64,000 bases of DNA from DATBRV01 sp036560145 (GCA_036560145.1 DATBRV010000097.1:1-64000); one strand, 5' to 3'; counted from the first letter of the stretch, positions 25,901 to 34,276 are shown. Notes: generated from the sequence alone by a model not told the origin. Program-made: numbers and translations.

Positions 25901-26530
25901 GAGCACCTGGGGCTGGTCCGCGACGAGCTCAACGTGCACGAGGTGCACTTCGCGCCGCGCGCGGACGACTACGTGCGCTACGTCGTGAAGCCGAACTTTC
26001 GCGCGCTCGGCCCCAAGGTCGGGGGGCGCATGCCGGCGCTCAAGGCGGCGCTCGCGAAGGCCGACGGGGCCGCGCTCCTGCGCCGGCTCGAACGGGACGG
26101 ACGCTGCTCGCTGGACGTCGATGGCGCGGAGATCGCGCTCTCGTCCGAGGAGATCGCCATCTCGCTCGAGGCGCTCCCCGGCTTCGCGGCGGCGGCCGGC
26201 GGCGTGGGCGTGGTGGTGCTGCGCACCCAGCTCGACGACGCGCTCGTCGCGGAGGGCCGCTTCCGCGAGGTGCTGAACCGGGTGCAGACGCTGCGCAAGG
26301 AGCTGGATCTCGAGTACACCGGCCGCATCGAGCTGACGCTCGCCGGCGCGCCCGAGCTGCTGGCGGCGGTGGCGCCGAGGGTCGAGGAGCTGGCGCGCGA
26401 AGCGCTCGCGGTCCGGGTCTCGCTGGGAGCCGCGCCGGCTGCCGGCGCCCATCTGCGCGAGGCCAGCATCGACGGGCTCGCGCTCGCGATCGGGCTCCGT
26501 CTGGCGGATGGGGAAGTCGCCGGCCCCTGA
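22916..26530 (+). CDS. ileS: Isoleucine--tRNA ligase, eukaryote-like (IleS2) type, with an insertion after the KMSKS loop
   Basis: A class I aminoacyl-tRNA synthetase of 1204 residues. The ATP-site HIGH motif reads HNGH in TANGTPHNGHVLTRVMKD, followed by GWDTHGLAVEIEVEKEL. The editing domain contains WTTTPWTLPSNAFAA, and a GTGIVHIAPAFGELDF segment follows. The catalytic loop reads KESKSKGNY (about residue 627) instead of KMSKR. The AFRWFFFASNPPWNP block, normally about 20 residues later, starts some 120 residues further on, so about 100 extra residues are inserted. The YIESVWWAL, GEGYKTVEDPS and anticodon-domain (LSNWWVRRNRSRFW) segments fit the IleS2 group, known for tolerance to mupirocin. 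ATG 22916 matches the family start. Confidence 0.93.
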   Translation: MARPGFEKVAPVVDFPQAEARIRRFWRDADVFRKSLARRRGGPRFVFYEGPPTANGTPHNGHVLTRVMKDVFPRYRSMRGYDVPRRAGWDTHGLAVEIEVEKELRISGREAILAYGVEPFVRRCLESVFRYTEQWKELTDKLAFWLDMGDAYVTYHESYIESVWWALSQLHARGLLYRGHKVVWWWAQGGTVLSAAEVGEGYKTVEDPSLFVRLPLADEPGTSLLAWTTTPWTLPSNAFAAVKPDVAYAVVRDGEQRLIVAEARLAALAELAGRELPVERRLQGEQLVGRRYAPPFDWFAGQAEAGDFWRVVAADFVELDAGTGIVHIAPAFGELDFELLRREQQTRRDLPLLCAVRPDGSFDPALAPKAYAGRWVKDCDRDLCRELKERALVWQLGQIRHEYPYCVRSDQDPLIQYARPAWYIRTTAFVEEALANNARVQWLPEHVRDGRFGDFLRNNVDWALSRERFWGTPLNVWINDETGALDVPSSTAEIRARNPHAFDAFEAARQRDPGLSPHLRVHKPWIDAVTWTRPGEPGVYRRVPEVIDAWFDSGSMPFAQWGHPHRGSQEFERSFPADFISEAIDQTRGWFNSLLWISTLLFPEREKPHPYKTCVVLGHVADREGKKESKSKGNYTPPEIILDRVRLELAVVSPEGEPPAPGEAVIAREDFEGLDLRGERAKLSVYRDDTPSASMQIELRPGKLPRRVIVLAPADAKALRVTPRPHGKKVLPREVPDLPIGEKLWVEDPGSDAPGADAFRWFFFASNPPWNPTRHSLSGVRAQQRELPLKLRNVYAFFSIYANIDGFDPSDAACRAGRRAAADRGLIDRWILSELALLNTRVIERMDAYRLYESTILLTDFVDALSNWWVRRNRSRFWAAGLGEGKLDAYWTLWETLSALARLLAPYLPYAAEEIWQNLVRRPLAAEAEESVHLCDYPAPDAAAIDPELSRVMGAVREIVSLGLQVRTTEKLRVRQPLSAAELVLSDPSLEAALREHLGLVRDELNVHEVHFAPRADDYVRYVVKPNFRALGPKVGGRMPALKAALAKADGAALLRRLERDGRCSLDVDGAEIALSSEEIAISLEALPGFAAAAGGVGVVVLRTQLDDALVAEGRFREVLNRVQTLRKELDLEYTGRIELTLAGAPELLAAVAPRVEELAREALAVRVSLGAAPAAGAHLREASIDGLALAIGLRLADGEVAGP

Positions 26531-26539
26531 GCCGCCGGC

Positions 26540-27817
26540 TTAGCCGGCGCTCCTGGCGCCGAATTCACCGGCGTCGATCATCGCGATGAAGCGCTCGACC
26601 AGCTGCGGGTCGAACTGCGTGCCCGCGAAGGCCTCCAGCTCGCGCACCACGGTGGCGAGCGGCCGCGCCGGCTTGTAGCTGGTCGCGCTGGTCATCGAGT
26701 CGAAGGCGTCGCAGAGCGCGATGATGCGCGACTCGAGCGGGATCGCTTCGCCCGCGATGCCGTCCGGATAGCCCCTGCCGTCGAACCACTCGTGGTGGTG
26801 GTGGACGATCGGCGCGAGCTCCTGCCAGAGCCGGATCCGGCCGAGCATGCGGGAGCCGAGCAGCGTGTGCTTGGCGCAGAGCTTCGAATCGTGCTGGAGC
26901 GAGGCGTCCAGCTTGAGCATGCCGATGTCGTGCAGCAGCGCGGCGAAGTGGAGCCGCTGGAGGCGCTTGGCGTCGAAGCCGAGGGCGCGGCCCAGGCGGT
27001 TCGCCGCGGCGGCGACGTGCACCCCGTGCCCCGAGTGATAGCCGAGGTGCGAATCGAGGGCGGTGACCAGGATGTCGGTCACGTGCGTGAAGAAGTTCCG
27101 CTGCGATTCATGCAGCTCGGCGTTGCGCAGCGAGACCGCGGTGAGGCCGGCGAGCGTCGAGAGCGCGTCCACCTGCGCGCCATCGAAATCTCGGCCCGCC
27201 TCGGTCTGGATCACGACCAGCGCGCCAAGCGGCGCCGCGTCTCCCGGGAGCGGAACCGCGGCACAGGCGGAGAGCCCGCTGCTCGCGCCCGCGAGCGCGG
27301 GGCGACCGTCGCGCAGCACCAGCTCGGCCACCTCGCCGATCGCCTCGGCGTGCGTCTCGTGGAGCTTCTCCGCCTCGGCTCCCGCCGAAACCAGCAGACC
27401 GGGCGCGGCGCCCTGCTCGCCGGGGGCGAGCACGAACGCGGCTCGCGCCTCCGCCACCGCCAGCGCCGATCGCACGGCGGTGACGGCCGCGTCGCGGCCG
27501 TGCTCGGCCGTCGAGAGGCTGCTGGAAACCGAGAGCAGCGAGGCGAGTCGATGATTGTCGCGGTCCATCTGCCGCAGCGAGCGCCGCGTGATCTGGCGCA
27601 GGATCAGGAAGGAGCTGCCCGAGAGCAGCGCGATCGAGGCGACCAGCGCCGTGAGGCCCGCGCCGAGCCCGCTGTCAGGATTGTTCGGGAGCACGTAGCG
27701 CTCGACCACGAACGCGAGCGCGATCAGCGGGACGATGGCGCCGAGGAAGTAGACCGTGAAGGCGGCGCGATCGAGCTTCTGGGAGAAGATGGAGCGGGTC
27801 GGCTCGGAAGCGCCCAT
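26540..27817 (-). CDS. Membrane-anchored GAF-like and HD-GYP cyclic-di-GMP phosphodiesterase
   Basis: A 425-residue protein with two N-terminal membrane helices (about residues 20-40 and 53-75), a GAF-like domain (about 90-235), and an HD-GYP domain. The latter has HSGHGVHVAAAANRLG, the metal-binding HDIGMLKLD, the HTLLGSRML helix, HHHEWFDGRGYPDG (the GYP motif) and LCDAFDSMTS. All key metal ligands appear present, so active hydrolysis of cyclic di-GMP is likely. The start at ATG 27817 gives a standard membrane leader. It is convergent with ileS, with 9 bases between stops. A c-di-GMP link is supported by the two PilZ proteins elsewhere in the window. Confidence 0.88.
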   Translation of the reverse strand: MGASEPTRSIFSQKLDRAAFTVYFLGAIVPLIALAFVVERYVLPNNPDSGLGAGLTALVASIALLSGSSFLILRQITRRSLRQMDRDNHRLASLLSVSSSLSTAEHGRDAAVTAVRSALAVAEARAAFVLAPGEQGAAPGLLVSAGAEAEKLHETHAEAIGEVAELVLRDGRPALAGASSGLSACAAVPLPGDAAPLGALVVIQTEAGRDFDGAQVDALSTLAGLTAVSLRNAELHESQRNFFTHVTDILVTALDSHLGYHSGHGVHVAAAANRLGRALGFDAKRLQRLHFAALLHDIGMLKLDASLQHDSKLCAKHTLLGSRMLGRIRLWQELAPIVHHHHEWFDGRGYPDGIAGEAIPLESRIIALCDAFDSMTSATSYKPARPLATVVRELEAFAGTQFDPQLVERFIAMIDAGEFGARSAG

Positions 27818-27986
27818 GTCCTCGAGTTTCCTTCGCAGCGTTCGGGCCGATAGACCCAGCCAACCCGCAGAGATCGGCCGATCGCCTGCGTAGCTGTAGG
27901 ACTTTTCCCCGCGGGAGGAAGCTCGGGCTGTGAGGCTTCCAAGACTCAGGCTAAGCATCCCTCGCCCGAGCGGGGCCGGAGGACAG

Positions 27987-28862
27987 GTGCCCGAGCTTCC
28001 CGAGGTCGAGGTGACGCGCCGCCGGATCGGCCCGCTGCTGGTCGGCCGCCGCATCCGCGAGGTCTGCACCACGCGCGACAGCCGGCTCTTCCTGACGCGG
28101 CCGGCGCGGCTGCGCGCCCGGCTCACGGGGCGCCGGGTCGCGTCGCTCGGGCGCCGCGGCAAGTATCTGGTGGCGGAGTTCGACGATGGCGTCCGGCTGG
28201 TCGTGCACCTCGGCATGACCGGGCAGCTGTTCTCGAGCGCGGCGACCAGCCCCCGGCTGCTCTCGGCGACGCGGCGGGCATCGCTCGCGCCCGAAGCCCA
28301 GGGCGATTTCATCCCCGACGCGCACACCCATCTCCGGCTTCGCTTCGAGGACGGCGGGCCCGAGGTCTTCCTGCGCGACGTGCGCAAGTTCGGAAAGCTC
28401 CTGCTGCTCGAGCGCGGCGAGAGCCACCCGCGTCTCGCGCGCCTCGGCCTCGATGCGCTGGAGACGACCGGCGACGGCCTCTTCGCGGCGACGCGCCGCC
28501 GCACGGCTTCCATCAAGGCGCTGCTGCTCGATCAGGCGCTGATCTCCGGCGTCGGCAACATCTACGCCGACGAGGCGCTCTTTCGCGCGGGCGTGCGCCC
28601 CGCGCGCCGCGCCGGCCGGGTGACGCGCCGCGAGTGCGAGCGGCTCGCCGGGGCGATCCGCGAGGTGCTCGAGCGCTCCATCGAAACCGGCGGCTCGAGC
28701 ATCCGCGACTACGTCGCGCCCGACGGAAGCGACGGCTTCTATCAGGACGAGCGCCGCGTCTACGCGCGCGGCGGCGAGCCGTGCCTCGCCTGCGGGAGCG
28801 CGATCCGGCGCACCACCGTCGCGCAGCGCGGCACGCACTATTGTCCGAAGTGCCAGAGCTGA
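27987..28862 (+). CDS. mutM: Formamidopyrimidine-DNA glycosylase (Fpg/MutM)
   Basis: A 291-residue base-excision repair glycosylase. The N-terminus after the start is PELPEVEV (catalytic Pro2 and Glu3). RRGKYLV carries the conserved Lys, and LISGVGNIYADEALFRAGVRP forms the helix-two-turn-helix. The C-terminal zinc finger is CLACGSAIRRTTVAQRG then CPKCQ. It removes 8-oxoguanine and ring-opened purines and nicks the abasic site. GTG 27987 is dictated by the requirement for Pro at position 2 and by a GGAGGA just upstream. Confidence 0.96.
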   Translation: MPELPEVEVTRRRIGPLLVGRRIREVCTTRDSRLFLTRPARLRARLTGRRVASLGRRGKYLVAEFDDGVRLVVHLGMTGQLFSSAATSPRLLSATRRASLAPEAQGDFIPDAHTHLRLRFEDGGPEVFLRDVRKFGKLLLLERGESHPRLARLGLDALETTGDGLFAATRRRTASIKALLLDQALISGVGNIYADEALFRAGVRPARRAGRVTRRECERLAGAIREVLERSIETGGSSIRDYVAPDGSDGFYQDERRVYARGGEPCLACGSAIRRTTVAQRGTHYCPKCQS

Positions 28863-28884
28863 AGCGCGGGAATCCGGAGCCGAT

Positions 28885-30405
28885 GTGTTGACCCTCAGCG
28901 AGCTACGCCGCGCGAGCCGGCTGCTGGACGCCGCGTTGCGGGGGCACCGCGTGCAGGCGATCGCGCAGCCCGACGCGACCAGCGTCGTGCTGACGACCTG
29001 GGGCGCCTCCGCGGAAGGCGCGGAGCCGCGCCGTCACTTCCTGCTGCTCTCCTGCCGTCCGGCCTCGGCGCGCGTCGCGCTCCTGGAAGCCGGGCGCGAG
29101 TCGCTGCCCTCGCCGCCCGCGTTCGCGCAACGCACGCGCGCGCTGCTGCTCTCGTCCCGCGTGGCCGGCGTGCAGCTGCTCGACGCGGATCGCCAGCTCT
29201 CGCTCGGGCTCGAATCGCGCGAGGGGCGCTTCGAGCTGCTGCTCCAGATCCTCCCGCAGCGCAGCAACCTCTACCTGCTGGACGAGGAGCGGCGCGTGCT
29301 CGCCGCGCTCCGCCCGCTCGCCGAGACGCGGCCCGAGCTGACGCCCGGCGAGCCGTGGCGCGCGCCCGCGTCGCGCGCGCCTTCCGAGGGCCAGGATCGC
29401 TTCGCAGCCGAGCCGGAGGAGCGCTTCCTGCACGCGATCGAGTGGCAATACGCGGAAGCCGAGCGCGAGGGAGAGGTCGGGCAGCAGCGCCGCGCGATCG
29501 AGCAGGCGCTGCGCCGCGAAGAGAAAGGCCTCGCCCGCAAGCTGGAGAAGGTCGACGAGGAGCTGGCCCAGGCCGAGGGCGCCACCCGCCTCGAGCGGGA
29601 CGGAGAGCTGCTCAAGGGCGTGCTCGCGCGCGTGCGGCGCGGCGCGGCCGAGGTGGTGGCGCGCGACCCCGCCACCGACGCCGACGTGGTGATCGCGCTC
29701 GACCCCGCGCTCTCGCCGGCGGAGAACCTGGACCGGATCTTCAAGCGCTATCGCAAGGCGGTGCGCGCGCTCGCCCAGGGGGGCGCGCGGCGCGAGGCGA
29801 TCGTCGCCGCGCTGGCGGACGTGCGCGCGCACCTTCGCGAGCTGAAAGCGATCGCCGGCCCCGGCGACGAGTCCGCCGCCTCGGCCCTCGAGGCCTTCGC
29901 CGCGCAGCCCGGCGTGAGCGCGCTGCTCGCGCGGCGCGCGCCGGTCGCGCCGGGTCGCCGCGAGCGCCCAGACGCCGAGCGCGAGCTCGCCGGGCGCCGC
30001 TTCCCCGCGCGCCTGGCGCCGCGCCGCTACCGCACCGCCGGCGATCTCGAGGTCTGGGTCGGGCGCAGCGACGCCGGCAACGACTTCCTGACCACCAAGC
30101 TCGCGCGCGGCCGCGATCTCTTCTTCCACCTCGACGGCGCTCCGGGCAGCCACGTGATCCTGCGCACCGACGGAAGGCTCGATCCCCCGTCCGACGCCGT
30201 GCTCGACGCCTGCGAGCTGGCCGTGCACTTCTCGAAGCAGCGCGAAGCGACCCGCGCCGACGTCCACGTCGTGCCGATCGCGAACGTGCGCAAGCCCCGC
30301 GGCGCCAAGCCGGGCCTGGTGATGGTGCACGGCGGCAAGACGGTGCATCTGCGCCGCATCCCGGGACGCCTCGAGCGCGTGCTCCGGGATCGCATCGAAG
30401 ACTGA
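28885..30405 (+). CDS. rqcH: RqcH/NFACT family ribosome quality control protein
   Basis: A 506-residue protein with an NFACT-N domain (LTLSELRRASRLLDAALRGHRVQAI onwards), a central coiled-coil region (about residues 190-240, KGLARKLEKVDEELAQAEGATRLERDGELL), and the C-terminal NFACT-R domain (YRTAGDLEVWVGRSDAGNDF, LFFHLDGAPGSHVILR, KPRGAKPGLVMVHGGKTV). Bacterial RqcH binds stalled 50S subunits and recruits tRNA-Ala to add alanine tails to the trapped chain. The GTG at 28885 lies 22 bases after mutM, so they may be co-transcribed. Shorter than the Bacillus protein (about 570 residues), but both end domains are intact. Confidence 0.88.
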   Translation: MLTLSELRRASRLLDAALRGHRVQAIAQPDATSVVLTTWGASAEGAEPRRHFLLLSCRPASARVALLEAGRESLPSPPAFAQRTRALLLSSRVAGVQLLDADRQLSLGLESREGRFELLLQILPQRSNLYLLDEERRVLAALRPLAETRPELTPGEPWRAPASRAPSEGQDRFAAEPEERFLHAIEWQYAEAEREGEVGQQRRAIEQALRREEKGLARKLEKVDEELAQAEGATRLERDGELLKGVLARVRRGAAEVVARDPATDADVVIALDPALSPAENLDRIFKRYRKAVRALAQGGARREAIVAALADVRAHLRELKAIAGPGDESAASALEAFAAQPGVSALLARRAPVAPGRRERPDAERELAGRRFPARLAPRRYRTAGDLEVWVGRSDAGNDFLTTKLARGRDLFFHLDGAPGSHVILRTDGRLDPPSDAVLDACELAVHFSKQREATRADVHVVPIANVRKPRGAKPGLVMVHGGKTVHLRRIPGRLERVLRDRIED

Positions 30406-30421
30406 GATCCGGAGGCCCCCC

Positions 30422-31384
30422 GTGAAGCTGATGGCGCAGAAGTCCTGGAGGCGGGGAGAGCCGCTCGCGCTGGTCGAGATCCCCACGCCCGAGCCGCGCG
30501 AGGGCGAGCTGCGCGTCGCGGTGAAGGCGATCGGCGTGAACCCCGTCGACTGGAAGATGCGGGAGCACGGCCCCCTGCGGCTGGCGGCGCGGCTGCTCGC
30601 CCCTCCGCCTCCCGTCGTGGTGGGCGTGGATTTCGCGGGTGTCGTGGACGCCGTGGCAAGCGGGGTCAACGGGCTGCGGGTGGGGGATCGCGTCGTGGGA
30701 GGCACCAACTTTTCCCGGCGCCAGCGGGGCTCCTACGCGGACACCGTCTTCGTGCGAGCGGACCAGCTGTGCGCGCTTCCCGCCGAGGTCGCCTTCGACG
30801 TCGCCGGCGCGCTGCCGGTGGCGGGCGTGACGGCCTGGATCTCGGTGGTGGAGCTGGGGCGGCTCGAGGCTGGACAGAAGGCGCTGATCCTGGGCGCCTC
30901 GGGCGGCGTCGGACAGCTGGCGGTGCAGATCGCGAAGCACGTCCAGCACGGGAGTGTCGTCGCGGTCTGCTCGGGGAAGAACGCCGCGCTCGTGCGGGGG
31001 CTCGGGGCGGACGTCGCGCTCGACTACAACGAGCGTGACGCGCTCGCGCAGGCGAAGCCGCACGGGCCGTATCAGGTGGTCGTCGACTGCGTCGGCAGCT
31101 ACTCCGGCGCCGGCTGCCGGAGCCTGCTCTCGAAGACCGGGCGGCACGTGATCGTGAGCGGCGATTCGATCGGGGCGGTCCTCCAGCTGCTGGCGCCGCC
31201 GTTCACGTCGAAGGCCGTGCTCGGTCAACCCGATCGCGAGCGCCTCTCGCGCGTGGTGGCGGCGGTCGCGGCCGGCCGGGTGCGGGTGAACATCGCCCAC
31301 CGCTTCGGGCTCGCGGACGCCGAGCAGGCCCACCAGCTGAGCCGGACCGGGCGCGTGGCCGGCAAGATCCTGCTGCTTCCCTAG
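30422..31384 (+). CDS. MDR-superfamily NAD(P)-dependent oxidoreductase (quinone reductase-like)
   Basis: A 320-residue medium-chain dehydrogenase without zinc ligands. The GroES-like half contains IGVNPVDWKMREHG and GVDFAGVVDAV; the Rossmann half has LILGASGGVGQLAVQIAKH. An AxNxxDWK opening and loss of Cys/His metal ligands point to the QOR/zeta-crystallin or reticulon-4-interacting group, which reduces quinones or enones with NADPH. The GTG start is 17 bases after rqcH, with GGAGG upstream. Confidence 0.88.
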   Translation: MKLMAQKSWRRGEPLALVEIPTPEPREGELRVAVKAIGVNPVDWKMREHGPLRLAARLLAPPPPVVVGVDFAGVVDAVASGVNGLRVGDRVVGGTNFSRRQRGSYADTVFVRADQLCALPAEVAFDVAGALPVAGVTAWISVVELGRLEAGQKALILGASGGVGQLAVQIAKHVQHGSVVAVCSGKNAALVRGLGADVALDYNERDALAQAKPHGPYQVVVDCVGSYSGAGCRSLLSKTGRHVIVSGDSIGAVLQLLAPPFTSKAVLGQPDRERLSRVVAAVAAGRVRVNIAHRFGLADAEQAHQLSRTGRVAGKILLLP

Positions 31385-31463
31385 CCCTGACGCGTGCCAG
31401 AGCTCGATTCTCCCGGCTGGGATTCGATGGTGGTAGGATGGCAGGCCGGAACGGCGGTGCTGG

Positions 31464-33134
31464 ATGGTTGCGATGCGGGTGTTCCTGGTCTCACTTCTCT
31501 GGCTGGTCGCCGCGAGCGTGGCGCAGGCTCAGCCGCCGAACATCATCGTAATCCTGACGGACGATCAGTCGCCGGAGACGATCAGCGCCTACGGAACGAA
31601 CATCTATACGGCCGTCGCGGATACACCCAACATCGACGCGATCGCAGCCGCCGGTGTGCGCTTCTCGAACTCCTTCGTGCAGTCTCCTCTCTGCCAGCCG
31701 TCGCGCACCACGCTGCTGACCGGGAAGAGCGCGGAGAACCATGGCGTCATCCGGAACGCACGGCTGTGGCAGCCGCAGGCGAACATCGCGGAGATGCTGC
31801 AAGGCGCGGGCTACCGCACCGCGGCCTTCGGCAAGAGCCTGCACAGCCCGATGGGGGGCGTCGCTGACCCGGTGAATCCCCTGGTTCCGGTGGGATTCGA
31901 TCACTACAACGTGAACGACGGAGCGGACTACATCGACCCGGTGACGAACCTGAATGGAGAGGCCGGGCACGCGAATCCCGGCTACGCCGCCGACCTGTGG
32001 ACGCAGCAGGCGATCGACTGGATTGCGGCGCAGCAGGCGGCGACGCCTTCCGCTCCCTTCTTCGTCTACATCGGCCACCCGGGCCCGCACTACCCGCTCG
32101 TGCCTCGCGCGGATCACGCCGGCCTCTTCGCCGGAGACATCGCAAAGCCTGCCAGCTACACCGACGATCTTTTGGGCCGCTCGCCGCTCGCGGCAGCTGC
32201 GACGTCGAGCCTCGCGTTCTGGTATCCAGCCTACGGTTCGTGGACTTCCTGCGCTGCCGTCGCGCATGGCGTCGTGCAGCCCCCGCTCGAGATCGATCCG
32301 GGCCCGTGCAACTCCGACGATCTCGCCGATGCGGAGCAGAAGACGGAATGGTTCTATCAGCAACACGTCCACGACTATCTCCGCGTGGTACGGGGCATCG
32401 ACGTGAATGTGGGGGAGTTGCGCGCCTATCTCGCCACCTCGGGTCTTGCGGCGAACACGGTCGTCATCTTCGCGGCGGACAACGGGTTCTTGCTGGGGGA
32501 GCATTTCCTGTCCGGGAAGTACCTCTCGTACGAGCAGTCGATCCGGGTGCCGCTGATGATGGAGGGCCCCGGCCTCCCCGCGGGCGTCGTCGATGCGAGC
32601 CTGGTCTCGAACCTCGATTGGGCGCCGACGATCCTCGACCTCGCGGGCGTCGAGATTCCCGCTGCGATGGAGGGCAGAAGCCTGCTCGAGCGGCTCGATG
32701 GGACTCCACCGGAGGATTGGCGTCAGGCCGTATACATCCGGAATCACGCGGGCAACGGCAACCGTTGGTATGGAATCCGCACCTCGCGCTACAAGCTGAT
32801 CCATCACGATCGGGTCCACGAGTGGGAGCTGATCGACCTGCAGGAAGACCCCCTCGAGCTGACGAACGTCTACGGCGATGAGCAGTATGCCGACGTCGTA
32901 GCCGCGCTCGAGACGGAGATGGCGAGCCTCGGGGTTCCCTCGCGCCACAGGTGTCCGGGGGACGCGAATCTCGACGGAGGGGTCTCGACGCTGGACGGAT
33001 CCATCGTGCGCCGTTGCCTCAACAAGGTTGCGACGGGCATCTGCGCGGCGGCCGACTTCGACGGAAACGGCGTGATCAACTCGCTCGACTGGATCCTGAC
33101 CGGGAAGTCGATCGGAACGACCTGCGCCCGCTGA
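31464..33134 (+). CDS. Secreted sulfatase with dockerin-like C-terminal tail
   Basis: A 556-residue protein with a signal peptide (LLWLVAASVAQAQ). The sulfatase fold begins with NIIVILTDDQ (Asp33, Asp34) and has the formylglycine motif LCQPSRTTLLTGK (Cys77), which needs maturation by a formylglycine-generating enzyme. Other landmarks are FVYIGHPGPHYP and ADNGFLLGEHFLSGKY. The last 60 residues, about 497-556, have two calcium-loop-like repeats, GDANLDGGVSTLD and ADFDGNGVINSLD, resembling type I dockerin or dockerin-like modules. It probably acts outside the cell or on the surface on sulfated polysaccharide. Three bases separate its stop from that of the convergent msrA. Confidence 0.88.
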   Translation: MVAMRVFLVSLLWLVAASVAQAQPPNIIVILTDDQSPETISAYGTNIYTAVADTPNIDAIAAAGVRFSNSFVQSPLCQPSRTTLLTGKSAENHGVIRNARLWQPQANIAEMLQGAGYRTAAFGKSLHSPMGGVADPVNPLVPVGFDHYNVNDGADYIDPVTNLNGEAGHANPGYAADLWTQQAIDWIAAQQAATPSAPFFVYIGHPGPHYPLVPRADHAGLFAGDIAKPASYTDDLLGRSPLAAAATSSLAFWYPAYGSWTSCAAVAHGVVQPPLEIDPGPCNSDDLADAEQKTEWFYQQHVHDYLRVVRGIDVNVGELRAYLATSGLAANTVVIFAADNGFLLGEHFLSGKYLSYEQSIRVPLMMEGPGLPAGVVDASLVSNLDWAPTILDLAGVEIPAAMEGRSLLERLDGTPPEDWRQAVYIRNHAGNGNRWYGIRTSRYKLIHHDRVHEWELIDLQEDPLELTNVYGDEQYADVVAALETEMASLGVPSRHRCPGDANLDGGVSTLDGSIVRRCLNKVATGICAAADFDGNGVINSLDWILTGKSIGTTCAR

Positions 33135-33137
33135 CTC

Positions 33138-33752
33138 TCAGTGCGCGCTCTCCGAGCCCCAGACCGCTTCGAGCCGCGCGTCGCGCCCGCAACCGTGACG
33201 GTAGTAGCGGTAGCGGAGGGGATTCCGCCTGGCGTAGTCCTGGTGGTACTCCTCCGCCGGGTAGAACGCGCTGGCGGTCAGGATCTCGGTGGCGAGCGGC
33301 TTGTGGAAGCGCTTCGATTCTTCGAGCGCGCGCTTCGACGCCTCCGCGAGCCGCCGCTCTTCGGCGTCCGCGACGAAGATCGCGCTTGCGTACTGGGAGC
33401 CGCGGTCGCAGAACTGGCCGCCGCCGTCGAGCGGATCCACGTTGCGCCAGAAGACGTCGAGCAGCTGCGAATAGGAGACGCGCGCCGGGTCGTACTCGAC
33501 GCGCACCGCCTCGCGATGGCCGGTCCCGCCCTCCGACACCTGCTCGTAGCTCGGGCTCGCGAGCTTGCCGCCGGTGTATCCCGAGGTGGTGGACAGCACG
33601 CCGGCCAGCGCGTCGAAGGGCGGCTCCATGCACCAGAAGCAGCCCCCGGCGAAGATGGCGGTCGCCGTCTTCGGAGCCTCCTGCTTCGGATCGCCGCCGG
33701 CAGGCGCCGCGCCGAGCGCCGCGAACGCGAGCAGCAGACACAGCCGCCTCAC
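33138..33752 (-). CDS. msrA: Exported peptide methionine sulfoxide reductase A
   Basis: A 204-residue MsrA preceded by a short Sec-type signal (RRLCLLLAFAALGAAPAGG). The catalytic motif GGCFWC (Cys38, with Cys41 as second cysteine) is followed by GYTGG, and YYRHGCGR near the C-terminus may carry the resolving cysteine. It repairs methionine-S-sulfoxide in the periplasm. GTG 33752 overlaps the msrB stop (GTGA), so both enzymes are made together. Confidence 0.93.
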   Translation of the reverse strand: MRRLCLLLAFAALGAAPAGGDPKQEAPKTATAIFAGGCFWCMEPPFDALAGVLSTTSGYTGGKLASPSYEQVSEGGTGHREAVRVEYDPARVSYSQLLDVFWRNVDPLDGGGQFCDRGSQYASAIFVADAEERRLAEASKRALEESKRFHKPLATEILTASAFYPAEEYHQDYARRNPLRYRYYRHGCGRDARLEAVWGSESAH

Positions 33753-34276
33753 GAGCCGGTCCTCAGCGCCGGCAGCGGCGCGCCGTCGGCGGCGAAGCGC
33801 AGCGCCACCCCGTTGTTGCAGTAGCGCTTCCCGGTCGGCTCCGGCCCGTCGTCGAAGACATGGCCCTGGTGGCCCTCGCAGCGGATGCAGTGGTACTCGG
33901 TGCGGGGCAGGATCAGGGCGAAGTCCCGCCGGGTGCCGACCCGGCCCGGGATCGCCTCGAAGAAGCTCGGCCAACCGGTTCCGCTGTCGAACTTGGCCTC
34001 GGAGCGGAAGAGCGGCAGGAAGCACGCCGCGCACAGGTAGGACCCGGCTCGCTTCTCGTTCAGGAGCGGGCTGGTGAACGGCCGCTCGGTCGACTCCTCG
34101 AAGAGCACCGCGTACGCGCCCTCCGAGAGCAGCTCCCGCCAGCGCTCCCGGGGCAGCTCGAGGGGCGGGATCGCGGCGGTGGCGTCCGCGGGCTGGCCGG
34201 CGCGGGCGCGCGCCGCCCAGGCCGCCGGCGCGAGCGTGCCGATCCAGCCCAGAAAAGCCCGGCGGGTCGAGACCAT
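33749..34276 (-). CDS. msrB: Tat-exported peptide methionine sulfoxide reductase B
   Basis: A 175-residue MsrB. A twin-arginine leader STRRAFLGW (residues 3-11) suggests folded export. Two CxxC zinc pairs (CAAC and CIRC), FDSGTGWPSFF and the catalytic segment GKRYCNNGVALRF are present. The segment after the catalytic cysteine is NNG rather than the usual INS or VNS, a mild departure. It reduces methionine-R-sulfoxide and pairs with the exported MsrA downstream. Use of Tat for one partner and a Sec-like signal for the other is unusual. Confidence 0.92.
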   Translation of the reverse strand: MVSTRRAFLGWIGTLAPAAWAARARAGQPADATAAIPPLELPRERWRELLSEGAYAVLFEESTERPFTSPLLNEKRAGSYLCAACFLPLFRSEAKFDSGTGWPSFFEAIPGRVGTRRDFALILPRTEYHCIRCEGHQGHVFDDGPEPTGKRYCNNGVALRFAADGAPLPALRTGS

